In this document: positions 1 through 7,053 of the stretch, piece after piece
Layout of the letters: each line of letters starts with the position of its first letter
How positions within the stretch are numbered: position 1 is the stretch's first letter
NCBI GenBank assembly: GCA_018222345.1
Contig: JAAFAL010000016.1
Span: 1 to 34,580, forward strand
Reading direction: 5' to 3'
DNA length: 34,580 nucleotides
Origin: a bacterium
GTDB taxonomy: Bacteria > Pseudomonadota > Gammaproteobacteria > Nevskiales > OUC007
The notes under the pieces: generated by a model
What the model saw: the letters and a program-made list of their open reading frames with translations, nothing else
Database searches by the model: none
Told to the model about the DNA's origin: nothing
Made by a program: the position numbers and the translations under genes

Positions 1-1740
1 AATGTGGATAAGAGACCGATCGCCAACAATGCCGATGGCCTGAGTGCATCCGAGCAATTCCAGGCCCTGACCGACCTGCACTTCGAGATCCTGCAACTCG
101 AACAACCCGTGTTCGGCACCTACATTGGTAGCAGCAAGCATCAGGATCGCTGGGCCGACAACTCGCGCCTGGGCACGCGCCGGCAGGAAGCGGCCACGCG
201 TAATAGCCTGGCCATTCTCAAAGGGCTAGATCGCGCTGCGTTGTCTGATAGCGAGCAGCTCAACTACGACATGTACGTGGCGCAGTTGCAGCAGAACGTG
301 GATGCGCAGCGCTTTTTGGGCAACCTGATGCCCATCAACCAACTCTCGGGCATTCAACAGGATGCCGCGCAGGCGTTGTCGCTCATGCCCACGCGCACGG
401 CGCAGCATTACGAGAACATCCTCGCCCGGCTCGAGGGCCTCGACACGGTCATCGACAACACCATCGAATGGATGCAACTGGGGCTGGAAAAAGGTGTGAC
501 GCCGCCCAAGGTCACGCTACGTGACATCCCTCAGCAAGTGCGCAACCAACTGTTCGACAAGCCCTCCGACAGCCCATTGCTGCGCGCCTTTGCCAAGTTC
601 CCCGAAAGCATTTCGGCCAAGCAGCAAGTCTCACTACGCCAGCAGGCCGAGGCCACCTATATTGCCGAAATCAAGCCCGCCTACGAGCGCCTGCTGAGCT
701 TCCTGGAAGACGACTATCTACCGGGCGCCCGCGAAACCATTGCGCTAACCGAGCTACCCGATGGCGAGGCTTGGTATGCCTACAACGTCAAGATGCGCAC
801 GACCACCGACCTGACGCCCCGCGAGATCCACAAGATTGGTCTGAGCGAAGTCAAGCGTATCCGCGGTGAGATGGAAGCGGTAATGGCCGAAGTGGATTTC
901 GACGGCGACCTGGATGCGTTCTTCGAGTACCTGCGCACAGAGCCCAGCTTCTATCACACCGACGCTGACGCCTTGATTGCCGAGTACCGCGCCATTGCGA
1001 AACGCGCCGACCCCGAGTTGGTCAAGCTGTTCGGGCGCCTGCCTCGCACACCCTACGGCGTGGTTAAAGTGCCGTCATACGCCGAGAAGTCACAAACCAC
1101 GGCCTACTACCAACCAGGTTCGCTGGAGTCCGGCCGGCCGGGCAACTTCTTTGCCAACACCTATGCGCTGGACACCCGCCCGCGCTGGGAAATGGAAGCA
1201 CTGACCCTGCACGAAGCCGTGCCCGGCCACCACTTGCAGATCGCCCTGCAGCAGGAACTGGACAACCTGCCGTGGTACCGCCGCTACGGCTGGGGCTACA
1301 CCGCATTTGTCGAAGGCTGGGGCCTGTACTCCGAAAGCCTGGGTTACGACATGGGCTTTTATACCGACCCCTACTCACGCTTCGGCGCGCTCACCTACGA
1401 AATGTGGCGCGCCATCCGCCTGGTGGTTGATACCGGCATGCATGCGCTGGGCTGGAGCCGCCAGCAAGCGATCGACTATTTCAAGGTCAACGCCGGCAAG
1501 ACGGAGAATGACATCGTCGTTGAAATCGACCGTTACATTGTTTGGCCTGGCCAAGCCCTGGCCTACAAAATCGGCCAGTTGAAGATTCTCGAACTGCGAG
1601 AAAACGCCAAGGCCACACTGGGTGGCAGCTTCGACATCCGCGGCTTCCACGACACCGTACTTGGGGCAGGCGCCATGCCGCTAGATTTGCTCGAGCAGCG
1701 GGTTGCCGACTGGGTGGCTGAGGTTCAAGCCGGCGGCTAA
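1..1740 (+). CDS. DUF885 family metallopeptidase-like protein, 5'-truncated
   Basis: The reading frame is open from the first base. A GTG at position 4 is available, but members of this family normally begin with a signal peptide or lipobox, and none is present here, so the true start probably lies before the window. About 578 residues are visible. The diagnostic zinc-site-like motif HEAVPGHH starts near residue 403 (HExxxGHH), followed by the conserved AFVEGWGLYSE segment with a likely third ligand glutamate. DUF885 proteins are thought to be secreted or periplasmic zinc carboxypeptidase-like enzymes; substrate unknown. The frame ends at TAA, and a hairpin repeat follows before the convergent CNB-EAL gene. 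Family assignment is firm; enzymatic role is inferred. Confidence 0.85.
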   Translation, partial: NVDKRPIANNADGLSASEQFQALTDLHFEILQLEQPVFGTYIGSSKHQDRWADNSRLGTRRQEAATRNSLAILKGLDRAALSDSEQLNYDMYVAQLQQNVDAQRFLGNLMPINQLSGIQQDAAQALSLMPTRTAQHYENILARLEGLDTVIDNTIEWMQLGLEKGVTPPKVTLRDIPQQVRNQLFDKPSDSPLLRAFAKFPESISAKQQVSLRQQAEATYIAEIKPAYERLLSFLEDDYLPGARETIALTELPDGEAWYAYNVKMRTTTDLTPREIHKIGLSEVKRIRGEMEAVMAEVDFDGDLDAFFEYLRTEPSFYHTDADALIAEYRAIAKRADPELVKLFGRLPRTPYGVVKVPSYAEKSQTTAYYQPGSLESGRPGNFFANTYALDTRPRWEMEALTLHEAVPGHHLQIALQQELDNLPWYRRYGWGYTAFVEGWGLYSESLGYDMGFYTDPYSRFGALTYEMWRAIRLVVDTGMHALGWSRQQAIDYFKVNAGKTENDIVVEIDRYIVWPGQALAYKIGQLKILELRENAKATLGGSFDIRGFHDTVLGAGAMPLDLLEQRVADWVAEVQAGG

Positions 1741-1764
1741 ACCTTAGCGGAGGAAGGGTTCTTC

Positions 1765-1814
1765 ACCTCTCCCGATGGGAGAGGTCGAAATCGCAGTGCG
1801 ATTTCGGGTGAGGG
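1765..1814. repeat. Tandem hairpin dispersed repeat (CTCTCCC type)
   Basis: Two perfect hairpins sit side by side between convergent genes: ACCTCTCCC/GGGAGAGGT (1765-1773 with 1777-1785, loop GAT) and CGAAATCGC/GCGATTTCG (1786-1794 with 1798-1806), then GGTGAGGG. The outer sequence matches the repeats at 17285-17375 and 29813-29931, so this belongs to a dispersed family. It may act as a bidirectional terminator or mRNA stabiliser for the two converging genes, although no T-run follows. Confidence 0.7.
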
Positions 1815-1815
1815 C

Positions 1816-3051
1816 TTAGGTCGTGATCTGAGCTGGCCCTTTATTCAACCAGGCAACTGCCGCTTCAATTGGCAGCGGCTTGCTGTAGCCAAACCCTTGC
1901 GCCAGTTCGCAGCCTATGCCGCGCAGGCGCAAGGCTTCGCTGTTGGTCTCGACGCCCTCCACAATCACCGTCATGCCCAGCGCATTGCCTAGCGCGGCAA
2001 TGGCCTTGATGATGGTCGCGCCGGCTCGGCCATGGCGCATTTGCACAACAAAGCTGCGGTCGATCTTCAACACGTTGGCATCGAGCTTTTGCAAGTAGCT
2101 GAGCGACGAGTAGCCGGTGCCAAAGTCGTCCAGCGCAACCTTGAAGCCCATATTGCGCAGCTCGCGTAGCACCTCCATCGCACGCTGGGGCGATTCGATC
2201 ATCGCGCCCTCTGTTACTTCAATCTGTAGATGCTTGGGCTCGGCCCCGGTGTCGGCCAAGGTCTGGAGCAAGGTGTCCAAAAATGCTGACGACGCGAACT
2301 GCCTCGACGAAACATTAATGCTCACGTACGGCTTGGAGCCGCCGCAGCGCAATCGCAGCGCATCTTCGCAGGCGCGCCGCATCACCCACTGATCGATGTC
2401 CAGAATCATTAGAGACTGTTCGGCCACCGGAACAAATTCGAATGGCGAGTGAAACCCGCCTTCGCCATCCGGCCACCGCAATAGCGCCTCGAACCCGACG
2501 GTTTCGCCGCCATCGAAGCGCACAATCGGCTGATAGTGCAGCTCCAGTTCGTCGCGCTCCAACGCCAAACGCAAGCGCGCTTCTATGTCGGCACTCGCCC
2601 GTGCGCTTTGGTGAACACTGCTGACCTGGTCGGCCTCGCGGCCCTCGCCGACAACCTCGACCAACGATGCACGCCGCTCTTTTGCACCGAGTTGGGTAGA
2701 TGCCGCACGCAGCCGATTGAGCATGCTGTGCACCAACAATTGCACCAGGGGGTCGGCCAATTGCAGGCGTTGGTTCAGTGTCGCCCTGTCGATGACCGAC
2801 AGCTCGGCATCGCTAAGCGCCCGCACGGTGGCAGAGCGCGGTGAGGCGTCGATCAGCGACATTTCGCCGATGATTTCGCCAGGCCCCAAATGTGCGAGCA
2901 CGAATAGTTCGTCGCCGCTGCCGCGCGATACCTCAAGTTGCCCGGATTCGACAAAAAACGCGGTATCGCCGGGCTCGTCTTCCAGAAACACCGTGTCGCC
3001 AGCGCGCACAAGCCGCCGATGGTGGTTGTCGATCAACACTTGCGCCGTCAT
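1816..3051 (-). CDS. Cyclic-nucleotide-binding domain / EAL c-di-GMP phosphodiesterase
   Basis: A 411-residue soluble two-domain protein. Residues about 5-115 form a cNMP-binding (Crp-like) fold with a phosphate-binding-cassette-like stretch, IGEMSLIDASPRSATVRA at 61-78. After a linker, residues about 158-402 form an EAL domain. The catalytic elements are present: EAL at 188-190, SINVS at 244-248, EVTE at 278-281, DDFGTG at 308-313, KID at 329-331, EGVET at 365-369 and QGF at 385-387. It is therefore predicted to be an active c-di-GMP hydrolase, perhaps gated by cAMP, c-di-GMP or another nucleotide bound at the N-terminus. It has no GGDEF domain and no membrane segment. It lies 96 bases after lexA on the same strand with its own possible promoter. 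Confidence 0.9.
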   Translation of the reverse strand: MTAQVLIDNHHRRLVRAGDTVFLEDEPGDTAFFVESGQLEVSRGSGDELFVLAHLGPGEIIGEMSLIDASPRSATVRALSDAELSVIDRATLNQRLQLADPLVQLLVHSMLNRLRAASTQLGAKERRASLVEVVGEGREADQVSSVHQSARASADIEARLRLALERDELELHYQPIVRFDGGETVGFEALLRWPDGEGGFHSPFEFVPVAEQSLMILDIDQWVMRRACEDALRLRCGGSKPYVSINVSSRQFASSAFLDTLLQTLADTGAEPKHLQIEVTEGAMIESPQRAMEVLRELRNMGFKVALDDFGTGYSSLSYLQKLDANVLKIDRSFVVQMRHGRAGATIIKAIAALGNALGMTVIVEGVETNSEALRLRGIGCELAQGFGYSKPLPIEAAVAWLNKGPAQITT

Positions 3052-3067
3052 GGCAAACCCCTAACGG

Positions 3068-3124
3068 TGCGAACCAAAGCGGTTCGCAGTACCCGGAGCA
3101 TAGTTTAACGTTTCTTTAGCGCAA
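3068..3124 (-). promoter_or_regulatory. Possible promoter and leader hairpin of the CNB-EAL gene
   Basis: On the minus strand, TTGCGC (3119-3124) and TATGCT (3097-3102) are spaced by 16 bases, resembling a weak sigma70 promoter. Between it and the start codon is a perfect 8-bp stem TGCGAACC/GGTTCGCA (3068-3088) with a 5-base loop. The hairpin has no T-run, so a terminator for lexA is less likely than a leader structure or an operator. Confidence 0.3.
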
Positions 3125-3147
3125 TGAAAGCGCGCAGCGCCAGGGCG

Positions 3148-3732
3148 TTACAGGCGGCGCATCACGCCTAGCGCCAGCCCTTCAATTGCGAACTCCTGGG
3201 CGGCCAGATCGACCTCGATAGGTTTGAAATCGGCATTCTCGGGCAGCAAGCGCACGTGTTGCCCGGTTTTCTCGAAGCGCTTGACGGTCACCTCGTCTTC
3301 GACCCGAGCGACGACAATTTCGCCGTTCCGTGCGGTGGGCGTGCGTTGCACGGCCAGCAAGTCGCCATCGAGTATGCCGATGTCGCGCATGCTCTCGCCC
3401 ACAACACGCAGAAAGTAGTCCGGCGTGGCGTCAAAGTAGCCGCTTTTGCCCTTGATGCGATCTTCGATATTTTCCTGCGCCAACAGCGGCAAGCCAGCAG
3501 CGACGCGGCCGATGATCGGGATGCCCTCTTCAATCAGCCGAATGCCCCGAGATGCGCCTTCGACCAGTTCGATAGCGCCTTTTTTGGCCAGCGCGCGGAC
3601 ATGGTCGCGCGCCGCGTTGTCGGACGAAAAACCCATACCGCGAGCGATCTCGCGCAAGGTGGGCGGCATGGCCTCGTCCTCGGCATAGCCGCGGATGAAA
3701 TCGAGCACTTCGGTCTGGCGCTTGGTCAACAT
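3148..3732 (-). CDS. lexA: LexA repressor
   Basis: A 194-residue SOS repressor/autopeptidase. The start is placed at the ATG that gives MLTKRQTEVL, the family's usual N-terminus; a longer frame reaches upstream through the operator-like palindrome and is not credible. Residues 1-65 are the winged helix DNA-binding domain (PPTLREIARGMGFSS recognition region). The cleavage dipeptide is Ala79-Gly80 (RVAAGLP), and the Ser-Lys dyad is Ser114 (GESM) and Lys151 (VTVKRF). RecA-stimulated self-cleavage would derepress DNA-damage genes. Upstream on the same strand is msrC, 53 bases away, and that gap holds a candidate operator. No recA or dinB is nearby. Confidence 0.96.
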   Translation of the reverse strand: MLTKRQTEVLDFIRGYAEDEAMPPTLREIARGMGFSSDNAARDHVRALAKKGAIELVEGASRGIRLIEEGIPIIGRVAAGLPLLAQENIEDRIKGKSGYFDATPDYFLRVVGESMRDIGILDGDLLAVQRTPTARNGEIVVARVEDEVTVKRFEKTGQHVRLLPENADFKPIEVDLAAQEFAIEGLALGVMRRL

Positions 3733-3753
3733 GAGGCGATCTCTGAAACTACT

Positions 3754-3769
3754 GCACTGCAAACAGTGC
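3754..3769. promoter_or_regulatory. Candidate operator palindrome upstream of lexA
   Basis: GCACTGCAAACAGTGC is a perfect inverted repeat with 6-bp arms and a 4-base spacer. It lies 22 bases before the lexA ATG, where autoregulatory operators usually sit. It does not match the E. coli CTGT-N8-ACAG box. LexA operators differ between proteobacterial lineages, so autoregulation is plausible but inferred from position and symmetry only. Confidence 0.4.
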
Positions 3770-3785
3770 GACGCTGTCTATTTAA

Positions 3786-4274
3786 TCACACCTGTGGATT
3801 TGCGCAAGTATCGCCAATGACGGCCTGCACGGCGGCGGCCAGTTGCTCGATGCCTGCAGCGTCCGCGGGCGTGAAGCGGCCAAGCTGGGGGCTGTCGATA
3901 TCCAGCACGCCGAACACCTGGCCGGCTTCGGTCTTCAATGGCACGACCAGTTCGGCGCGCGATGCCGAGTCGCAAGCGATGTGACCATCGAATTGATGCA
4001 CATCGTCCACACGCTGGGTTTGGCCGGTGGCGGCCGCCGCGCCGCACACACCGCTCCCCAGTGGGATGCGGATGCAGGCTGGCCGCCCCTGGAACGGCCC
4101 CAACACCAACACGTCAGCCTGCAGGCGATAAAACCCGACCCAATTGACCTGATCCAGCGCATGGAACAGCAAGGCACTGATATTGGCCATGTTGGCAACC
4201 GCGTCGGGCTCGCCGGCGGTCAAGGCCCGGGCTTGCGCGGTCAAGGCGGCGTAATCTGGCGTTGTGCTGGTCAT
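3786..4274 (-). CDS. msrC: Free methionine-(R)-sulfoxide reductase (GAF type)
   Basis: A 162-residue single GAF-domain enzyme that reduces free L-methionine-(R)-sulfoxide using thioredoxin. The diagnostic stretch NWVGFYRL at 44-51 is present, and the three family cysteines are at about residues 67, 77 and 101 (RPACIRI, GSGVCGA, HIACDS), so catalysis and resolution look intact. The start at 4274 gives the family's normal length; the frame stays open further upstream without recognisable sequence. It precedes lexA on the same strand. Oxidative-stress repair beside an SOS regulator is suggestive, but the 53-bp gap and palindrome imply that lexA also has its own promoter. Confidence 0.92.
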   Translation of the reverse strand: MTSTTPDYAALTAQARALTAGEPDAVANMANISALLFHALDQVNWVGFYRLQADVLVLGPFQGRPACIRIPLGSGVCGAAAATGQTQRVDDVHQFDGHIACDSASRAELVVPLKTEAGQVFGVLDIDSPQLGRFTPADAAGIEQLAAAVQAVIGDTCANPQV

Positions 4275-4472
4275 GGGCGGGGTTGCGCGAGGGCGCGGAA
4301 TTGTATGCCAAAGCTGCGAAAGTGACGCTACAACGTGACGCTGCGCACAGCTTAACGCTTGTTCACGAGGTATGCTGTTCCGCGTTACAATAGTGATTGA
4401 CAAGTTAATTGTTGACGCACCGGGGGGGCTGGGCATGTCAATTTTTGATGGCGATAGCCACCGCGGCTAAGT

Positions 4473-5129
4473 ATGAAGACGCCAAATGTTCCGAAACACG
4501 TGATGACGCCTGATTCGCAAGCCGTTGCTGAGCAGGCATTCCGCAACTTGCGCGATCAACTGGCCGAGTTGACGCGTATTTGCGCCAGCTTCACCGGGCC
4601 GTACGAGGTGGAGAACATGCACCGGCGCATCGTCACCAGCGCCCGCAAGCTTGCGGTGGTTGATGGCTGCACGCTGTACCGCATGGGCGACAACGCGTTG
4701 CACTTCGAAATTGTCACCTCCGACAGTCTAGGACTGCTCTACGGCGCCACTTTGGGCGACGCACCCGACTTTGAGCCGCTGCCGCTTTACGATGACAAGG
4801 GCGCGCTGGATGAAAGCATTGTGGCGGTGCGGGCCGCCGGCACCAACGACATCGTCAACGTGGCCGACGTGCCCAACACGCCCGGCTACGAATCGTCGCG
4901 CATCAAGCGCTTCGACCAAACCATGGGTTACACCACGCGGTCGATACTCGCGGTGCCAATTTCCTACTGCGGTGGCCCGGTCGAGGGCGTGCTTCAACTA
5001 GTGAATGCGAAAAATGCGCTGGGCAACTTCGTGCCGTTCGAGTCCGGGCACATCTCCACCGCGCGTTGCATGGCCGGGCTCATCGGTTTGATGTGGCACT
5101 TGCAGGCAATCGACCAAGGCCCGGTCTGA
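4473..5129 (+). CDS. Stand-alone GAF domain protein
   Basis: A 218-residue cytosolic protein with a short N-terminal helix (about 15-45) and a GAF domain (about 50-210). Segments such as DIVNVADVPNTPGYESSRIKRFDQTMGYTTRSILAVPI and EGVLQLVNAK are typical of the GAF modules found in cyclic-nucleotide phosphodiesterases and HD-GYP proteins. No output domain follows: the frame stops at TGA and a separate DUF3293 gene begins. It therefore probably acts as a ligand-binding sensor or partner protein; the ligand is unknown. A second in-frame ATG lies at 4503. It is divergent from msrC across 198 bp. GAF fold is confident; role unknown. Confidence 0.8.
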   Translation: MKTPNVPKHVMTPDSQAVAEQAFRNLRDQLAELTRICASFTGPYEVENMHRRIVTSARKLAVVDGCTLYRMGDNALHFEIVTSDSLGLLYGATLGDAPDFEPLPLYDDKGALDESIVAVRAAGTNDIVNVADVPNTPGYESSRIKRFDQTMGYTTRSILAVPISYCGGPVEGVLQLVNAKNALGNFVPFESGHISTARCMAGLIGLMWHLQAIDQGPV

Positions 5130-5143
5130 GTTCAGCGGCCGGA

Positions 5144-5578
5144 TTGTCGCGCGCTACGCTGGCAGCCGCTTATCAAGCCACCACGTATCGCATTGTGCGA
5201 CCCAGCGGCGCCGCGTTAGACACGCGCCTCGGCCAGCACACCCCGACCATCGACACCTTGCTGCGCAGTCACGCGACAACAAGCGCGGCCTTGATGACTG
5301 CATACAACCCAGGCAGCCAACGCCTGGAACCGGCGAAAAACGCAAGACGCAACGCCAGGTTGCAGTTCTACTTGCAGCGCTGCGCCGCACACACCTTGCT
5401 AGCTTGCAATATTGCCGATAGTGGCGATTGGCCCGACGAACCCGGCTGGCTGATTTTGGGGTCGGAACACGCAACCGCCGCACGCATTGCGACCGTCGCA
5501 GGGCAGGCAGCTTGGGTGGCGTACGCGTTGGGGCAAGCACCCAGCCTGCAATGGACACGCCACGCACCCTCAGACTGA
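5144..5578 (+). CDS. DUF3293 domain-containing protein
   Basis: About 144 residues. The sequence AAYQATTYRI near the start, the central TAYNPGSQRL segment and the GWLILGSEHATAARIA C-terminal half match the DUF3293 family, whose function is not known. The start is uncertain: TTG at 5144 follows the upstream stop by 14 bases and fits the family length, while an ATG at 5066 would overlap the GAF gene by 64 bases and add unrelated sequence. The gene lies directly behind the GAF gene and is probably cotranscribed with it. No signal peptide or membrane segment is visible. Confidence 0.7.
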   Translation: MSRATLAAAYQATTYRIVRPSGAALDTRLGQHTPTIDTLLRSHATTSAALMTAYNPGSQRLEPAKNARRNARLQFYLQRCAAHTLLACNIADSGDWPDEPGWLILGSEHATAARIATVAGQAAWVAYALGQAPSLQWTRHAPSD

Positions 5579-5620
5579 ACAGCAAATAACCGTTCGTCGG
5601 AAAGCAGCCATAAATAGCTT

Positions 5621-5695
5621 TTGCTGCACTGCAACATATTGACAATCACTTGACGACCCTTATACTGCACCGCAGCAATTGTTGCATTGCACAAA
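5621..5695 (+). promoter_or_regulatory. Phasin promoter with TGCA-rich (PhaR-like) sites
   Basis: A strong sigma70-like promoter is visible: TTGACA at 5639-5644, a 16-bp spacer and TATACT at 5661-5666. It is flanked by TGCA-rich motifs: CTGCACTGCAA (5624-5634) just before the -35, and CTGCACCGCAG (5665-5675) overlapping the -10, followed by TTGTTGCATTGCAC. The second fits the published CTGC-N3-GCAG pattern of the PHA regulator PhaR. Repression of phasin by PhaR until PHA granules form is known in PHA producers; applying it here is inference. No phaR gene is in the window. Confidence 0.6.
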
Positions 5696-5729
5696 TTTTT
5701 TAGCTGTTCCACCACTGAGGAGTCAAACC

Positions 5730-6233
5730 ATGGAATTTCAAACACTGATCAACGACGTCAAAGGCAAGGCCCAGACTTATGCTGGCCAAGCGCAAAGCGC
5801 CGCTCAAACTTCGGTCGATACCGTCAAGAAAGCTAACGACGTCGTCGTCAAGCACTTCAAGACCCTGGCCGAAACCGAAACCACGGCTGCCAAAGACCTG
5901 TACGCCGAAGCCGTGAAAAGCTTCGACAAGGCCCGCAAAGATGGCGTCAAGACTGTTGCCGCTGCCCCTGTTGGCTACCTGCCGAAAGACCGCGCCGTCA
6001 CTGCTTTTGACGACACCGTCAAGATTGTCGTGAAAACACGTGATGAACTGAGCAAAGTGTTCAACGCCGGTTTTGAAGGCGTGCAAATCGACCTGGGCAT
6101 CAAAAAGGCTCCGGTCAAGAAAGCCGTGAAGCGCACTACCAAGCGTGCAACCACGGCCAGCAAGACCACTGCCAAGAAGGCCAACACCACGGCCAAAAAG
6201 GCAACCACTGCTGCCAAGAAAGCAACGGCCTAA
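5730..6233 (+). CDS. Phasin with lysine/alanine-rich histone-like tail
   Basis: A 167-residue phasin, the amphipathic coat protein of polyhydroxyalkanoate granules. The start at ATG 5730 has a good ribosome site (GAGGAG). Residues 1-123 are a helical phasin domain (MEFQTLINDVKGKAQ, later AVTAFDDTVKIVVKTRDELSKVF). Residues about 125-167 form a tail built from AKKAT/KTTAKKA-like repeats, like histone H1 or the DNA-binding tails of PhaF/PhaM. Such tails can tether granules to the nucleoid and help share them at division. The gene is monocistronic: it has its own promoter and a strong terminator right after the stop. No PHA synthase is in the window. Confidence 0.9.
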   Translation: MEFQTLINDVKGKAQTYAGQAQSAAQTSVDTVKKANDVVVKHFKTLAETETTAAKDLYAEAVKSFDKARKDGVKTVAAAPVGYLPKDRAVTAFDDTVKIVVKTRDELSKVFNAGFEGVQIDLGIKKAPVKKAVKRTTKRATTASKTTAKKANTTAKKATTAAKKATA

Positions 6234-6262
6234 ATTTCGGTCGGGGTCACCCCTAAACCGAT

Positions 6263-6297
6263 ACGACAAAGGGGGCACACGCCCCCTTTGTCGTTTT
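6263..6297 (+). terminator. Rho-independent terminator of the phasin gene
   Basis: A perfect 14-bp stem (6263-6276 with 6281-6294) with an ACAC loop and a GGGGGC/GCCCCC core is followed by TTTTC, 29 bases after the phasin stop. This is a textbook intrinsic terminator. Confidence 0.92.
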
Positions 6298-6318
6298 CAA
6301 ATCACGGGAATCCAACAC

Positions 6319-6672
6319 ATGCCTGCAATTGACATTGACAAGCTGCCCGGCACGCGAACCTTCAAACTTGCCACCGGAGCCGCCGCCGACGCGGCACATA
6401 TCGTTTATGGCACAGGCGCCAATTTGGCCTGGATCGAGGTCAGTGCCTTGCGCGGCCACCGCGCCGACTTGGCAACCCGGTTTTCGTTGGCCCGTAGTGC
6501 CAATGACGTATTCGAGTTGATCGACAACCAACTCGACCTGATGCACGAAACCCGCCGCCGCCTCGCCAATGACCGCGCCCGCCGCCGTGAGGCCGTGGAG
6601 CGCATGCGCAAGAACCTGACCTGCGTCAGCCAACGGCTACAACGCCCGCCATTCGGCAGCGAATACGCGTGA
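6319..6672 (+). CDS. Small hypothetical protein
   Basis: 118 residues starting at ATG 6319 (MPAIDIDKLPGTRTFKL); the frame is open far upstream through the phasin tail, but this ATG sits just after the phasin terminator. I do not recognise a family. The C-terminal half (about 65-105) is arginine-rich and predicted helical (LDLMHETRRRLANDRARRREAVERMRKNL), so it could bind nucleic acid or form a coiled coil. There is no signal peptide or membrane segment. It converges tail to tail with the DUF6489 gene, their stops a base apart. Codon use resembles its neighbours, which supports a real gene. Confidence 0.55.
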   Translation: MPAIDIDKLPGTRTFKLATGAAADAAHIVYGTGANLAWIEVSALRGHRADLATRFSLARSANDVFELIDNQLDLMHETRRRLANDRARRREAVERMRKNLTCVSQRLQRPPFGSEYA

Positions 6673-6673
6673 G

Positions 6674-7000
6674 TTAGTCGCCGGTTTTCTTTCCCGTCGT
6701 CTTGCCCGCAGGTTTTCGCCGGCTTGCAGGTCCGCGGCGGGGCTTGGGTTTGTCTGCCTGTTCAGGCGCCGCGTCTTCGGCGGCACGCGCAAACGCGGCC
6801 GACAACACTTTTTGCCAGGCACGCGTGCCGCGTTCAACACCACCACGCACCAACTCGGTCGGGTCGAGGCCCTCGGCGCCACTGCTGACCCGCGTGCGCA
6901 CGTAGTTGATGATGTCCTCTTGAATACCCACCACATCGGGCAGACCCAAAAAGGCCCGAAGTTCTTCGGGTTTTACGTCGATTTCGATTTTGATGATCAT
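6674..7000 (-). CDS. DUF6489 family protein
   Basis: 108 residues. The N-terminus MIIKIEIDVKPEELRAFLGLPDV and the following helical stretch are typical of the DUF6489 family, small proteobacterial proteins of unknown role. The region from about 78 on is a disordered basic tail rich in K, R, P and G (PKPRRGPASRRKPAGKTTGKKTGD). The combination of a short helical body and a basic tail resembles the phasin two genes away and could also mean binding to nucleic acid or granules, but that is only inference. It lies 53 bases downstream of the SDR-like gene on the same strand, so they may share a transcript. Confidence 0.75.
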   Translation of the reverse strand: MIIKIEIDVKPEELRAFLGLPDVVGIQEDIINYVRTRVSSGAEGLDPTELVRGGVERGTRAWQKVLSAAFARAAEDAAPEQADKPKPRRGPASRRKPAGKTTGKKTGD

Positions 7001-7053
7001 GCGCGCGGTTACAGGTGCGGGTGATACAGCGCAGTGTTGCGCACGGTGAGGCC

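Noticed and set aside
3733-3785. E. coli type SOS box before lexA
   Set aside because: No CTGT-N8-ACAG is present; only the different palindrome GCACTGCAAACAGTGC is seen and is reported as a candidate.
3256-3984. Plus-strand open frame (242 codons) across lexA and msrC
   Set aside because: It is the shadow of two confident genes and runs through their intergenic operator region.
4397-4425. TTGACA as a promoter -35 before the GAF gene
   Set aside because: No acceptable -10 hexamer lies 15-19 bases downstream; the region there is a run of G and C.
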